A stretch of 64,000 bases of DNA, from NCBI GenBank assembly GCA_041191405.1, contig JBEEOW010000003.1:116095-180094 (forward strand), given 5' to 3'. The number at the start of each line of letters is the position of its first letter. Positions within the stretch are counted from its first letter, which is position 1. A program made the translations under genes and the position numbers. Positions 25,601 through 33,747 of the stretch are shown one piece after another. Under the pieces are notes generated by a model, which saw only the letters and a list, made by a program, of their open reading frames with translations, ran no database searches and had not been told where the DNA came from. This DNA is from JBEEOW01 sp041191405 (GTDB taxonomy: Bacteria > Bacteroidota > Bacteroidia > Cytophagales > UBA9547).

Positions 25601-27411
25601 TCATCATAATCTTTTTTACCTTTTGCTGATTTAAAGTAGTGCCAAGCTTTAGGTTGAATATGAACTTCTCTTGATGTTGAATTAAAGGTTATAAATCCTT
25701 TTTTTACAAGTTCTTTCATTGCAGAAATAACTGCTCCTTCTCTAACTTTATAATCTCGAATTAAGTCATCAGCGCTATAAATGTCTGTATCTTTTTCTTT
25801 GGCATAACTCACAGCCATAATTAATGGATGGAAAGGGTACAAACCTTTTAGTCTGTCAAAAATATCATGTTGGAAATATTCACCTGATTCAAAAAGAGCT
25901 GCATTTACATCTCTTGCTGTAATCATGTCAAATTGCATCTCTTTTGATTGAAGATTCCAACTTAACATATCACAAGTTATCTCTAATCCGTGATAAGAGT
26001 CGATATATGGAGTATGACGATAGCCATATTTATCTTTTACAAGTTTGAGTAAATGGGTGTTTTTGTTGTAATTAAAAGATACCCCTTGGTGTGTAATTGA
26101 GTCATCTTTTTGGTAGATTACAATAGAAACTAAGTCTGAAATAATTAGAGAATCGCCTAGTTTGAAAAGTTTTGCAAGTGATTTGAATTTTAACTTTCCA
26201 TCATCAAAAACTTCTATTAGAGCTGGTGTTTCGTCAAGGTTTGAACTAAATACTTTATTGCCATCAAGAGAAAAACCTCCTAAATATTTGATGTTTTCTC
26301 CTAGGTTTTTGATTGCGATGTTTCCATGATAAGACATAAACCTTGGATACTTAATGTCTTGAGCACGTTTATGTTGTGTACTTTTAAATTCAAATACACC
26401 TTGAATTGGGGTATCAACATAATTTGGAGAGTGGATTGTTACATCTTCAGCTGAAAATTTAGGAGAAATTATATTAAAATTGTATTTTTTTAAATCAACA
26501 AAGGTTTCGGGCATATTAGCTACAGCCCACGAAAACTTACCACCATCTCCAACAAAAATTCTATTACCTAGCATTAAAGTTCCTTTTGTACCTTCAATAA
26601 CTGTTGAGTCGAATTTTGAAACCATTTCTAAGTTGCAACCTGATAAATATAAGTATGCACCAACAATTCGTGGTTGTTCGGCAGGAGCGAAAGTTTGTTC
26701 AAGTACATTTCCTGTATCTGATTGTACTCCCCAATCTTGATAAACTTGTTCAACAGGTGCATCCCAATCACTAAACCAATCATTTTTTTCTTTTTTCTTT
26801 TCAGGTTTAACAGCTGTTGAATCACTTCCTGAGTTAGTTGAATCTTGTGGAATATCTTCAGTTACAGGTGCATCTTCAACAGGAGTTTCTTCATCTTCTT
26901 CTTCACCTTTAGCAAAGCCAAATGCATAATTACCACCAGTTACACGTAATTTATTGAATGTTGATTTGTACAAAAGATTTTGCTCCATGAAAAGTTTGGT
27001 TGTTTCAACAAAAGATTTAAGCTTTGGTGCTTTTGCGTTTTCAACCATGTAATGAGTTACAAATAGGAGAGTATCTAATTTGCTAGCAGGGATATTTTTA
27101 TTTTTAATACTATAAGCAACTGTTCCTAGGAATGGAATAAGGTGGTCTTTTGTTGAAAGTTTTTTCTTTTGAATAAGTTGAGCAATGCCAACAACTTTCT
27201 TTTTGTGTCCATCATTTAAAGCACCCCATGCACTTTCGAGTTCTCCTATAATTTTGATAGAAGCCTCATTTTTACTATTTGTTGCTAATGTTTTTGCATC
27301 AGAAATAAACTGGTCAGGATTGTCAGTAAATTTTACAGATTGAGCAGTTACTGTAAATTGTAGAGAAAAAAGTAAAATAATACTTATTGCTACAGCGTAA
27401 ATTGTTTTCAT
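22624..27411 (-). CDS. Giant secreted beta-rich protein of unknown function
   Basis: The 1595-residue protein begins with a signal peptide (cleavage probably after TVTAQ, residue ~24). A helical region to ~165 is followed by a very acidic, Ser/Thr-rich linker (~168-205). From ~245 to the end come repeated beta-strand segments, many of the form of alternating polar/hydrophobic residues such as SLYFNAEYAVYDIKALTLN and GLEITCDMLSWNLQSKEMQF. This resembles, by eye only, OstA/LptA-type jelly-roll repeats. One compact helical segment at ~541-595 (YSADDLIRDYKVREGAVISA and on) looks winged-helix-like. A Pro/Lys-rich tail ends it. It has no T9SS domain and no lipobox. It starts 10 bases after prmA, so it is probably in the same transcript. 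I do not recognise the family; a role at the cell envelope is a guess. Confidence 0.72.
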   Translation of the reverse strand: MKTIYAVAISIILLFSLQFTVTAQSVKFTDNPDQFISDAKTLATNSKNEASIKIIGELESAWGALNDGHKKKVVGIAQLIQKKKLSTKDHLIPFLGTVAYSIKNKNIPASKLDTLLFVTHYMVENAKAPKLKSFVETTKLFMEQNLLYKSTFNKLRVTGGNYAFGFAKGEEEDEETPVEDAPVTEDIPQDSTNSGSDSTAVKPEKKKEKNDWFSDWDAPVEQVYQDWGVQSDTGNVLEQTFAPAEQPRIVGAYLYLSGCNLEMVSKFDSTVIEGTKGTLMLGNRIFVGDGGKFSWAVANMPETFVDLKKYNFNIISPKFSAEDVTIHSPNYVDTPIQGVFEFKSTQHKRAQDIKYPRFMSYHGNIAIKNLGENIKYLGGFSLDGNKVFSSNLDETPALIEVFDDGKLKFKSLAKLFKLGDSLIISDLVSIVIYQKDDSITHQGVSFNYNKNTHLLKLVKDKYGYRHTPYIDSYHGLEITCDMLSWNLQSKEMQFDMITARDVNAALFESGEYFQHDIFDRLKGLYPFHPLIMAVSYAKEKDTDIYSADDLIRDYKVREGAVISAMKELVKKGFITFNSTSREVHIQPKAWHYFKSAKGKKDYDELQVVSVGPVGTNATLDLENNVLTVRGVKKLHLSKALNVYVLPTDQSIKIMQNRDMSFTGQVFAGHFLFQGREFRFDYDSFFVDMQMLDSLKLLVDTKDLDASGHIKVQQLKSQIEATSGTLFINKKDNKSNKKDMPEYPLFKSNQGSSVFYNSPQTLGGVYQKRIFFEVPPFVVDSLNSNVTNGIAFHGTFHSDNIFPDFEDILTVMPDLSLGFKRKTPKKGGFPLFKNKGNYQGEIKIDYSGLRGKGTIQYLSTTLKAEDFVFFPDSVLSVGTSAATKDGKFNGVYYPDLEIGQHDLHWNVYKDTMIIANFNKELINLYKKTVQLDGRVFILKDGTYADGTVKTRGSETTSNMVRFQDGEFNATEAYFTVESNDPTKPALRSTNVNLHFDFKAKHAYFSPAIVGFPANEFPFLKYKTSMNDGDWDLEKQIITLKMPKDGDIKKSYFRSYATDQDSLYFNAEYAVYDIKALTLNIKGVPEIRVTDSKIFPDKNEVSIKASTKLNPLVNAKILTDTTSKFHNLHSGNIRISSRSEYLGDAIYDYVNAGNDTMRIKMQKFKFEEFEGKHKAVDKHTIAQATLRPQDTFMLAPRIYYKGDINLRADKKNLSLDGYIKLKLHAFTKTGEWLKYNFDLIKDTIQVDISNLVIDENTTLMSGLCLSDGHYKMYPTFLSKKKHSTDFALFQSTGSKLHIEKGGDKFLIGPEDKLNGKTLIGNTYSYDDSLNTVEFSGNINMYDYNFYGNDFTVDVASTGFGNLDSSKFEFNSTMKIKLNAPIKAFNLMAEQVAELSATAQIPTAIPDSSGLFITHIANLTSEKEALKYQKQLESDYKPLHKVVKSVAENFVITDVKLQWNETLQAWHSVGDIGIANIYKKDVNYRVKGYIEIKKFAKGDKFHLFIEPTEGNWYYLLFEFNRLSMSSSNEDFNNIIRSASKGKTDNGKYCFVLADPQEKLVFIKNFTRHYIDKLPPHGAAPKANEPTQEKKPANNLNSH

Positions 27412-27421
27412 AAGCGAAAGG

Positions 27422-28255
27422 TTATTTTGTATTTTTAAAGATGATAGATGTCCAGTTATTGTTTGATTTTAAGCTGATTACTTCTAGATTTACACTATTT
27501 GCCATAGCTTTAATATCATCGGCATCAGTTAAGTAAAACCCACTTACGACAAGATAGCCCTCAGGGTTTAATTGTTTTTGGTAAGTTGGTATTTCATTTA
27601 GAAGTACATTTCTATTGATATTAGCCAACACTATATCATAGTTTCCTTGTGGATTTACTTCTTTAATTGTTCCTTGTTTAACAGAAATATGTTTGCAATT
27701 ATTTTTTTCTGCATTTTCAATTGCATTTTCTACAGCCCAATCTTCAATATCAAAAGCCAAAATTTCAGTAGCGCCTAATTTCTCAGCCATAATTGCAAGT
27801 ACAGCAGTGCCCGAACCAACATCCATCACTTTTTTAGCTTGATGGTTAATTTGCATTTGGTGTTCAATCATTAATGCAGTTGTTGCATGGTGACCTGTAC
27901 CAAATGACATTTTGGGGTCTATTACAATTTCATATTCGTATTGAGGTTGAGCTTGGTGAAATGTTGCTCTAATGATACATTTATTGTCAACAATTACTGG
28001 GTCAAAACTTTTTTCCCATTCTAAGTTCCAGTTAACTTTTTCAATTTTTTGGGTAGAAACCAATTCTGCACCCATAAATTGATATTTTTCAACTACTTCA
28101 TTTAATTCTTGAAAATCAATTTCAGCAGTTTCTGTATATGCTTTTAGTTGATTATCCTCATCACTAAAATAATTATAGCCAATTTCGGCTAATTCAGCAG
28201 TTAAAATTTCAGCTAATTCAGAATTTGCTTTAATGATGATTTCGAAATAATGCAT
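27422..28255 (-). CDS. prmA: Ribosomal protein L11 methyltransferase
   Basis: SAM-dependent trimethylation of L11 lysines. The 277-residue protein has the PrmA pattern: a ferredoxin-like N-terminal substrate domain (residues 1-~100), then FGTGHHATT, the SAM motif VMDVGSGTAVLAI, and the catalytic-site motif LANINRNVL. It is divergent from fba and 10 bases ahead of the giant gene. Confidence 0.94.
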   Translation of the reverse strand: MHYFEIIIKANSELAEILTAELAEIGYNYFSDEDNQLKAYTETAEIDFQELNEVVEKYQFMGAELVSTQKIEKVNWNLEWEKSFDPVIVDNKCIIRATFHQAQPQYEYEIVIDPKMSFGTGHHATTALMIEHQMQINHQAKKVMDVGSGTAVLAIMAEKLGATEILAFDIEDWAVENAIENAEKNNCKHISVKQGTIKEVNPQGNYDIVLANINRNVLLNEIPTYQKQLNPEGYLVVSGFYLTDADDIKAMANSVNLEVISLKSNNNWTSIIFKNTK

Positions 28256-28368
28256 GTAATGGGATTTAAAATATTAGTTCTTCAATGATAAAAGTAGAAA
28301 AAAATGTAGCTACAGCAAAGAATAATACAAAAAAATATTAATTGAACACAAACTCTTGAAATTTATGC

Positions 28369-28399
28369 TTTGGTTTTATCAATTTTAGCGTTAACTTTG
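28369..28399 (+). promoter_or_regulatory. Promoter of fba
   Basis: TTTG at 28369-28372 and TAACTTTG at 28392-28399 with a 19-base spacer match the Bacteroidota consensus exactly. The predicted leader is about 37 bases. Confidence 0.75.
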
Positions 28400-28442
28400 G
28401 TACTTAAAAACAGAATATTTAACTGTTGCAACCCATATTTGA

Positions 28443-29522
28443 ATGGAAAAAGTGATGACTCAATTTGCTCCAGGCGTAGTTACTGGCGAAAAATTAACTG
28501 AATTATTAAACTACTGTAAAGCAAACAATTTTGCATTACCAGCAGTAAACGTAACAGGAACTAACACAGTAAATGCTGTATTAGAAGCTGCAAAAGAAGT
28601 AAATTCTCCTGTTATAATTCAGTTTTCTAATGGTGGTGCTAGCTTTTTTGCTGGTAAATCATTATCAAATGCTGACCAAAAATCAGCAATCATTGGTGCA
28701 ATTTCAGGTGCACACCACGTACATGCAGTAGCTGAAGCTTATGGCGTAGCTGTTGTATTACACACTGACCACGCTGCTAAAAACTTACTTCCATGGATTG
28801 ATGGTTTGTTAGATGCTGGTGAAAAATTCTTTGCTCAACATGGTAAACCATTGTTTAGCTCACACATGATTGACTTATCTGAAGAGCCTCTTCACGAAAA
28901 TATTGAAATTTGTAAATCTTATTTAGCTCGTATGGCTAAAATAGGAATGACTCTTGAAATTGAATTAGGTGTTACTGGTGGTGAAGAAGATGGCGTTGAC
29001 AACTCTGATGTTGATAGCTCAAAACTTTATACTCAACCAGAAGAAGTAGCTTACGCTTACAAAGAACTTTCTGAGGTTAGCCCTAACTTTACAATTGCAG
29101 CTGCATTTGGTAATGTTCATGGTGTTTACAAACCAGGAAACGTTAAGTTAAGTCCAATTATTTTGAATAACTCTCAAGAGTATATCCAAAAAGAATTCAA
29201 AACAGGTCCCAAACCAGTAAATTTTGTATTCCACGGTGGTTCAGGTTCAAGCAGAGAAGAAATAAGAGAAGCTCTTTCTTATGGTGCTGTTAAAATGAAC
29301 ATTGATACTGACTTACAGTTTGCATTCTGGGATGGTATCCGTGCTTATTATGTTAAAAACGAAGGTTATTTACAAGGTCAAATCGGTAACCCAGAAGGTG
29401 ACGACAAACCAAATAAAAAATTCTATGACCCAAGAGTTTGGTTACGTAAAGGTGAAGAGTCTTTCAAAGCTCGTTTAAAAGAAGCTTTTGAAGATTTAGA
29501 TGCTGTAAATAGAAATATCTAA
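28443..29522 (+). CDS. fba: Fructose-bisphosphate aldolase, class II
   Basis: Zinc-dependent glycolytic aldolase. The 359-residue protein is the long (class IIA) type. It has the zinc histidines in VVLHTDHAAKNLLPW (HxDH), GNVHGVYKPGNVKL and FVFHGGSGSSREEI, and the substrate-site KMNIDTDLQFAFWDG. A single-gene unit: an exact promoter lies upstream and a strong terminator downstream. Confidence 0.97.
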   Translation: MEKVMTQFAPGVVTGEKLTELLNYCKANNFALPAVNVTGTNTVNAVLEAAKEVNSPVIIQFSNGGASFFAGKSLSNADQKSAIIGAISGAHHVHAVAEAYGVAVVLHTDHAAKNLLPWIDGLLDAGEKFFAQHGKPLFSSHMIDLSEEPLHENIEICKSYLARMAKIGMTLEIELGVTGGEEDGVDNSDVDSSKLYTQPEEVAYAYKELSEVSPNFTIAAAFGNVHGVYKPGNVKLSPIILNNSQEYIQKEFKTGPKPVNFVFHGGSGSSREEIREALSYGAVKMNIDTDLQFAFWDGIRAYYVKNEGYLQGQIGNPEGDDKPNKKFYDPRVWLRKGEESFKARLKEAFEDLDAVNRNI

Positions 29523-29542
29523 TATTTTAGATTGAATATAAT

Positions 29543-29577
29543 AAAAAAAAGCTACTCTTAATGGGTAGCTTTTTTTG
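29543..29577 (+). terminator. Terminator after fba
   Basis: AAAAAAAGCTAC and GTAGCTTTTTTT form a 12-bp stem with a ~9-base loop, followed by T residues. It starts about 20 bases after the fba stop. Confidence 0.88.
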
Positions 29578-29581
29578 TATT

Positions 29582-29721
29582 AAAGACTTTAGGTTTAAGA
29601 CCTAAGATGAAAGACTTAAGATAAAAGACTTTAGGCTTATGTTTGAGATTTTAATAGCTAATGCTTAATACTTTATACCCAATACTTTGTACCTAATACT
29701 TAATACCAAATACCTATTTCA
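29582..29721 (+). repeat. Degenerate heptad repeat tract, 20 units
   Basis: The sequence can be cut without gaps into twenty 7-base units: AAAGACT, TTAGGTT, TAAGACC, TAAGATG, AAAGACT, TAAGATA, and so on to TAATACT, TAATACC, AAATACC. It drifts smoothly from TAAGACT-like to TAATACC-like units. It fills almost the whole gap between the fba terminator and the start of the next gene at 29730. It is the longest of about fifteen such tracts in the window. Confidence 0.85.
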
Positions 29722-29729
29722 ACTTCACT

Positions 29730-31277
29730 ATGCATAATACATACTTCTTTTTAAATAAATATTTTGAAAAATTGTTACCTGAACTTATTAATACTGAGTT
29801 GTTAATGAGTTTTTCTCAGGTAAAAGGTGAACTTATTTTGGGATTTGCAAATCAACATAAAGAAATATATTTAAAAACTTCACTTACAAGTTCATTTGCC
29901 GGATTTTCTCTTGTACCTACATTTGCTCGTGCAAAACGAAATACAATTGATTTGTTCAAATCATTGATAGGAGCAAAGGTTGTTTCTGGTAAAATGCATT
30001 CTTTTGAACGTAGTTTTGAATTGATTTTTGACACTAGACAATCACTTATTTTTAAAATGCATGGAGGAAGAAGTAATGTGTTATTATTTCAACAATTCAA
30101 TTGTGTTGAAATGTTTCATCAAAATATGAAATTTGATTTGGAATATAATCCAATAAATGATTTTCAAACACCAGATTTTGAGAAGTTTAAAAGTGTAGAA
30201 GGTGATTTGAAAAATCTTTATCCAACTTTTGATAAACATATTTTAAGTTATTTTAACTTTAAAAATTATCAATTGCTCGAAATTGATGAGCAATGGGATA
30301 TATTGCAAAGAACTTTAATCATTTTATCAAATCCTGAAAAAATATTTATTACTCAAATTAATAATGAATTAGTATTAACTTTTCTTGAAATTGGTGAAAT
30401 AAAACAAACTTTTACTAATATCATTGAGGCAAGTAACTTTTATTATCAGACAATTACATATCAAGATCAACTCAAAAAAGAAAAGAAACAACTTATATCC
30501 GAACTTGAATATAAGCTTAAAAAAGCTGAAACGTATGTAAAAACTGTTTTTGATAAACTTAATGAGTTTCAAGAGAAAGTACAGCCTGATGAAATTGCAA
30601 ATATTATTATGGCAAACATGCATTTGATAAAGCAAGGTATGACAGAGGTTGTGTTGTATAATTTTTATTCAAATGTTGATATCAAAATTAGTTTGAAACC
30701 AACCTTGAATGCACAGCAAAATGCAGCTTTGCATTACAGAAAAGCAAAAAACAAGTCCATTGAAATCAATAAAATGATTGAAAATATGGAAGACAAAGAA
30801 CGACAAGTTTCTCAATTGAAATCATTGTTAGAAAAAATTTATCCAATTGAAAATTTAAAAGAATTAAGAGGATTTGTTACCGAAAAAAGCTTAAAAAAAG
30901 ATGCAGCACCAACCGTTGATTCATTGTTTAGGAAATTTGAATTTCAGGGTTTTACAATATTAATGGGGCGAAATGCAAAAAACAGTGATTTGCTTTTAAA
31001 GGAATATACGCACAAAGAAGATTTATGGCTTCATGCAAAAGATGTAAAAGGAAGTCATGTAATTATAAAGCAACAGTCAGGTAAAAAGTTTCCTAAACCA
31101 GTAATTGAACGAGCTGCAATGTTAGCTGCTTGGCATTCTGATGGAAAAACCAATGGTGTTTGCCCCGTTTCAGTAACCCCTCGTAAATTTATACATAAAC
31201 CTAAAGGTGCTGCTGATGGACAAGTAATTATTAAACAGGAAGATGTATTGTTGGTACAACCAATGAATTGGGAGTAA
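29730..31277 (+). CDS. NFACT protein, RqcH/fibronectin-binding-like
   Basis: The 515-residue protein has the NFACT layout. An N-terminal NFACT-N region (~1-200; includes FKMHGGRSNVLLF) is followed by a coiled-coil/HhH middle (~245-390; EKKQLISELEYKLKKAETYVKTVFDKL) and the C-terminal NFACT-R (DUF814) domain, with DLWLHAKDVKGSHVIIK. The family founder RqcH binds obstructed 50S subunits and adds C-terminal alanines to stalled nascent chains; that role is inferred here from the family. The start codon is 8 bases downstream of a 140-base heptad tract. Confidence 0.88.
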   Translation: MHNTYFFLNKYFEKLLPELINTELLMSFSQVKGELILGFANQHKEIYLKTSLTSSFAGFSLVPTFARAKRNTIDLFKSLIGAKVVSGKMHSFERSFELIFDTRQSLIFKMHGGRSNVLLFQQFNCVEMFHQNMKFDLEYNPINDFQTPDFEKFKSVEGDLKNLYPTFDKHILSYFNFKNYQLLEIDEQWDILQRTLIILSNPEKIFITQINNELVLTFLEIGEIKQTFTNIIEASNFYYQTITYQDQLKKEKKQLISELEYKLKKAETYVKTVFDKLNEFQEKVQPDEIANIIMANMHLIKQGMTEVVLYNFYSNVDIKISLKPTLNAQQNAALHYRKAKNKSIEINKMIENMEDKERQVSQLKSLLEKIYPIENLKELRGFVTEKSLKKDAAPTVDSLFRKFEFQGFTILMGRNAKNSDLLLKEYTHKEDLWLHAKDVKGSHVIIKQQSGKKFPKPVIERAAMLAAWHSDGKTNGVCPVSVTPRKFIHKPKGAADGQVIIKQEDVLLVQPMNWE

Positions 31278-31280
31278 ATA

Positions 31281-31308
31281 AAAAACGCAAGCGATTAACT
31301 TGCGGTTT
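31281..31308. terminator. Hairpin between the NFACT gene and tRNA-Leu
   Basis: CGCAAG (31286-31291) pairs with CTTGCG (31299-31304), flanked by A and T runs with one bulge. It can end transcription from both sides: the NFACT gene (+) and the tRNA (-). Confidence 0.6.
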
Positions 31309-31320
31309 GTAAATATAATG

Positions 31321-31403
31321 TGCGCTCGGGGAGATTCGAACTCCCACATCCTTTCGGACACTACCACCTCAAAGTAGCACGTCTACCGTTTCGCCACGAA
31401 CGC
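31321..31403 (-). tRNA. tRNA-Leu(GAG)
   Basis: Reading the minus strand gives a complete class II tRNA of 83 bases. The acceptor stem GCGTTCG pairs with CGAGCGC plus discriminator A. There is a D-arm with TGGCGAAACGGTAGACG. The anticodon stem CTACT/GGTAG encloses loop TTGAGGT with anticodon GAG. A variable arm TGTCCGAAAGGATG is followed by a T-arm with GTTCGAATC. CCA is not encoded. It reads CUC/CUU leucine codons. It is an isolated tRNA gene. Confidence 0.95.
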
Positions 31404-31522
31404 ATTTTTTAGGTTTGCAAATATAGACTTCTACCTTTTGATAAACAAGTGAGTATTCTATTTAAATTTATACTTTTATAATCTATAATATCGTTAATTT
31501 GTGTATCCTAAACATTATAGTT

Positions 31523-32011
31523 ATGAATAAGTTATTAATTGGTATTTGCTTATGTACATTTGTAGTGTTCTCAGCATGTGCACAAAACAATAAATCGAAT
31601 AATGAAACAACTCAAAAATCTAACAAAATGGATTCAATAAAACTAAACAAACTTACAGCAGCTGAAGCCTATGTAATTATTGATAAAGGAACTGAACGTC
31701 CTTTTACGGGAGAATATTATGATAAAAAAGATAAAGGTACTTATATTTGTCGTCAGTGTGATGCACCTTTATATACTTCAGATAGTAAGTTTGATTCACA
31801 TTGTGGTTGGCCAAGTTTTGATGATGAAATTCCTGGTGCTGTTCGAAGAGAAACAGATGCTGATGGAAGAAGAACGGAGATTTTATGTGCTCGTTGTGGA
31901 GGACATTTAGGTCATGTTTTTGAAGGGGAGGGTTTTACTGCTAAAAATACAAGACATTGTGTTAATTCAATTTCTATTAAATTTGTACCACCAACAAATT
32001 CATCAAAATGA
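31523..32011 (+). CDS. msrB: Peptide-methionine (R)-S-oxide reductase, lipoprotein form
   Basis: Reduces methionine-R-sulfoxide in oxidised proteins. The start at 31523 (MNKLLIGICLCTFVVFSACAQ) gives a good lipoprotein signal; an in-frame ATG 24 bases earlier would add an unlikely extension. The MsrB domain (~50-160) has two structural zinc pairs (CRQC and CARC), the GWPSF motif, and the catalytic Cys in RHCVNSISIKF. The lipobox implies anchoring to an envelope membrane, a repair role for envelope proteins. It overlaps the next gene by 4 bases. Confidence 0.93.
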   Translation: MNKLLIGICLCTFVVFSACAQNNKSNNETTQKSNKMDSIKLNKLTAAEAYVIIDKGTERPFTGEYYDKKDKGTYICRQCDAPLYTSDSKFDSHCGWPSFDDEIPGAVRRETDADGRRTEILCARCGGHLGHVFEGEGFTAKNTRHCVNSISIKFVPPTNSSK

Positions 32012-32535
32012 AAAAATCAATAACAGCTTTAGCTTCAATTTTTTTATTTACAATGCAAACTCCTAAAAAAGTGGAGAAAAAATATGCTGTCAATTTTGCT
32101 ATTACCTATACCGAAAGTTATTGTATGGGAATGCGACCAACAGAACAGATTTTAAAAGAACTTTCTACTCCAAAGCAATATCCAAATAGAGAGTTATCTA
32201 TTATTAAAGGAAATGGAAATTTTAATTCAATGAAATCAGTATTTGTTGGTAAAATTTTGACCGATAAAAATGGCTTTGCTAAGTTGAATTTGCAAGAGGG
32301 AGTATATTCAATAATAGATAATGAAAAAGCTGCTTTTTATTCAAAGGTGAAAAATGATACTATAGACTATAAAATTACTTCTGAAGCATGTGTTCAAGAT
32401 TGGATTAAAAGACCAATTTTTACTTTTACCGTAACCAAAAAGGGTGCAAATGTAAAATTTCAATTTAATAAAAGTTGTTATCTTGGTGAAAATGCAAGCC
32501 AATGTATTAGTTACATTGGCCCACAAAGACCTTGA
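32008..32535 (+). CDS. Secreted hypothetical protein, coupled to msrB
   Basis: The 175-residue protein starts with a probable signal peptide (MKKSITALASIFLFTMQTPKK). The rest is beta-rich with four cysteines: one in YTESYCMGMRP, one in SEACVQDW, and two near the end (KSCYLGENASQC). The central part, GKILTDKNGFAKLNLQEGVYSI, resembles a carboxypeptidase-regulatory-like beta-sandwich. I do not recognise a named family. ATGA overlap with msrB suggests translational coupling and perhaps a shared envelope role. Confidence 0.72.
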   Translation: MKKSITALASIFLFTMQTPKKVEKKYAVNFAITYTESYCMGMRPTEQILKELSTPKQYPNRELSIIKGNGNFNSMKSVFVGKILTDKNGFAKLNLQEGVYSIIDNEKAAFYSKVKNDTIDYKITSEACVQDWIKRPIFTFTVTKKGANVKFQFNKSCYLGENASQCISYIGPQRP

Positions 32536-32547
32536 TTTAGATGTTAG

Positions 32548-32604
32548 AAAAACGCTATTAGATTAAAGACTTAAGAATTAAGTTTTTAATCTAATAGCGT
32601 TTTT
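32548..32604. terminator. 20-bp perfect hairpin after the msrB operon
   Basis: AAAAACGCTATTAGATTAAA (32548-32567) is perfectly complementary to 32585-32604, which ends in TTTTT. The 17-base loop contains GACTTAAGAATTAAG, a piece of the heptad repeat. It can terminate transcription from both sides, since the next gene is convergent. Confidence 0.8.
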
Positions 32605-32640
32605 ATTCTTTGTTTTAATTTTTGATTATTAATTATTTAA

Positions 32641-33588
32641 CTAAAATATGGCAAGTAGTATCATCGTAATATTAACTACGAAATATGATGATACTACTGC
32701 AATACCAAATTTTTTATTCATTTTTTTAGCTTTATCTGTACGTTCTTTATTATGTAAAATAAGAGTTAAAGCAGAGGACGTGATAATAAATAAAATAAAC
32801 ACAAAAGTTATTGCATGTAAGCTATCTACTAAAGTAAACTCAGATGTTTCAGGTAAAATTGAATCAATAATATATTTATTACCAACTGCTGCAAAGAGCG
32901 CACCTACTGGTAATCCAAAACGAGGTTCAGCATTATCTAAATTGATTAAAAAACTTACACAACCAATTAAAAATGCAATATACATTCCAATAAAAAGTTT
33001 TAGAAATAGACCCCAAGCATCACGTTTTAATGTCATTCCTATATAGAAATTACTATAATCAGAAGTGGAAGAGCTTGCATTAGGATCTCCAAATGCAGTT
33101 TGATAATGACTAGTACCCGTTGATACATTAAAGTTGTTTACTTTCCAGCCATCAACAATTAATTCTTCATCATGCGTGCTTCCAGCTTTATCTGCAATAA
33201 ATATTAATGAATTTTTATCGTAAACTGTATTTTCAAATTTTATTTTAATGTTTTGATGATCAAATGGGTAATCTCCAACATCCCAATGTTGTTTCATTAC
33301 TGTTTTCATTTTCATAATTTGCCAAGTAACATTATTGGGATAATTATAAGTCATTATATCAGGTTTCTCAATATGTTTAGCATTGGGAACTTCAGTTTGC
33401 GTACTAAAGTCGAAGTTTTTATTTTTATGAACAAACCATAACCAAAATCTTGCTGTATATTCATTGTCATGGAAACTAATGTCATGAAGGCTCATCATGT
33501 AAGCACCTACTTTTACAGTATCAGGATTAGCTTTTAATGAAAAAATATTAATGATTAGAAATAAAAGTATACATGATATTTTTTTCAT
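32641..33588 (-). CDS. Prokaryotic pentameric ligand-gated ion channel homologue
   Basis: The 315-residue protein has a signal peptide (MKKISCILLFLIINIFSLKA) and an extracellular beta-sandwich with the family motif HWDVGDYPFDHQNIKIKFEN. Four membrane helices follow: LFLKLFIGMYIAFLIGCVSFL; the pore helix region RFGLPVGALFAAVGNKYIIDSIL; LHAITFVFILFIITSSALTLIL; and FGIAVVSSYFVVNITMILLAIF. The Cys-loop disulfide is absent, as in other bacterial members. Ligand and ion selectivity cannot be read from sequence. It is a single gene convergent with the msrB unit. Confidence 0.88.
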   Translation of the reverse strand: MKKISCILLFLIINIFSLKANPDTVKVGAYMMSLHDISFHDNEYTARFWLWFVHKNKNFDFSTQTEVPNAKHIEKPDIMTYNYPNNVTWQIMKMKTVMKQHWDVGDYPFDHQNIKIKFENTVYDKNSLIFIADKAGSTHDEELIVDGWKVNNFNVSTGTSHYQTAFGDPNASSSTSDYSNFYIGMTLKRDAWGLFLKLFIGMYIAFLIGCVSFLINLDNAEPRFGLPVGALFAAVGNKYIIDSILPETSEFTLVDSLHAITFVFILFIITSSALTLILHNKERTDKAKKMNKKFGIAVVSSYFVVNITMILLAIF

Positions 33589-33747
33589 AAGTTTGATTAA
33601 GTATAATTATGCAAAAATACATTTTTTGGTTGAAGTTTATTATAGTTAGTTGTTTTATTGAAACTAAATTGATTTTAAATCGTAACAAGGGGAAGTCTAT
33701 TTTGACAATATTAAATTCTTTTTAAAAGAAATTACAATTATTAATTT

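Noticed and set aside
30375..30635. 86-codon open frame on the minus strand inside the RqcH-like gene
   Set aside because: It is antisense to a clearly conserved coding region with no motif or promoter of its own.
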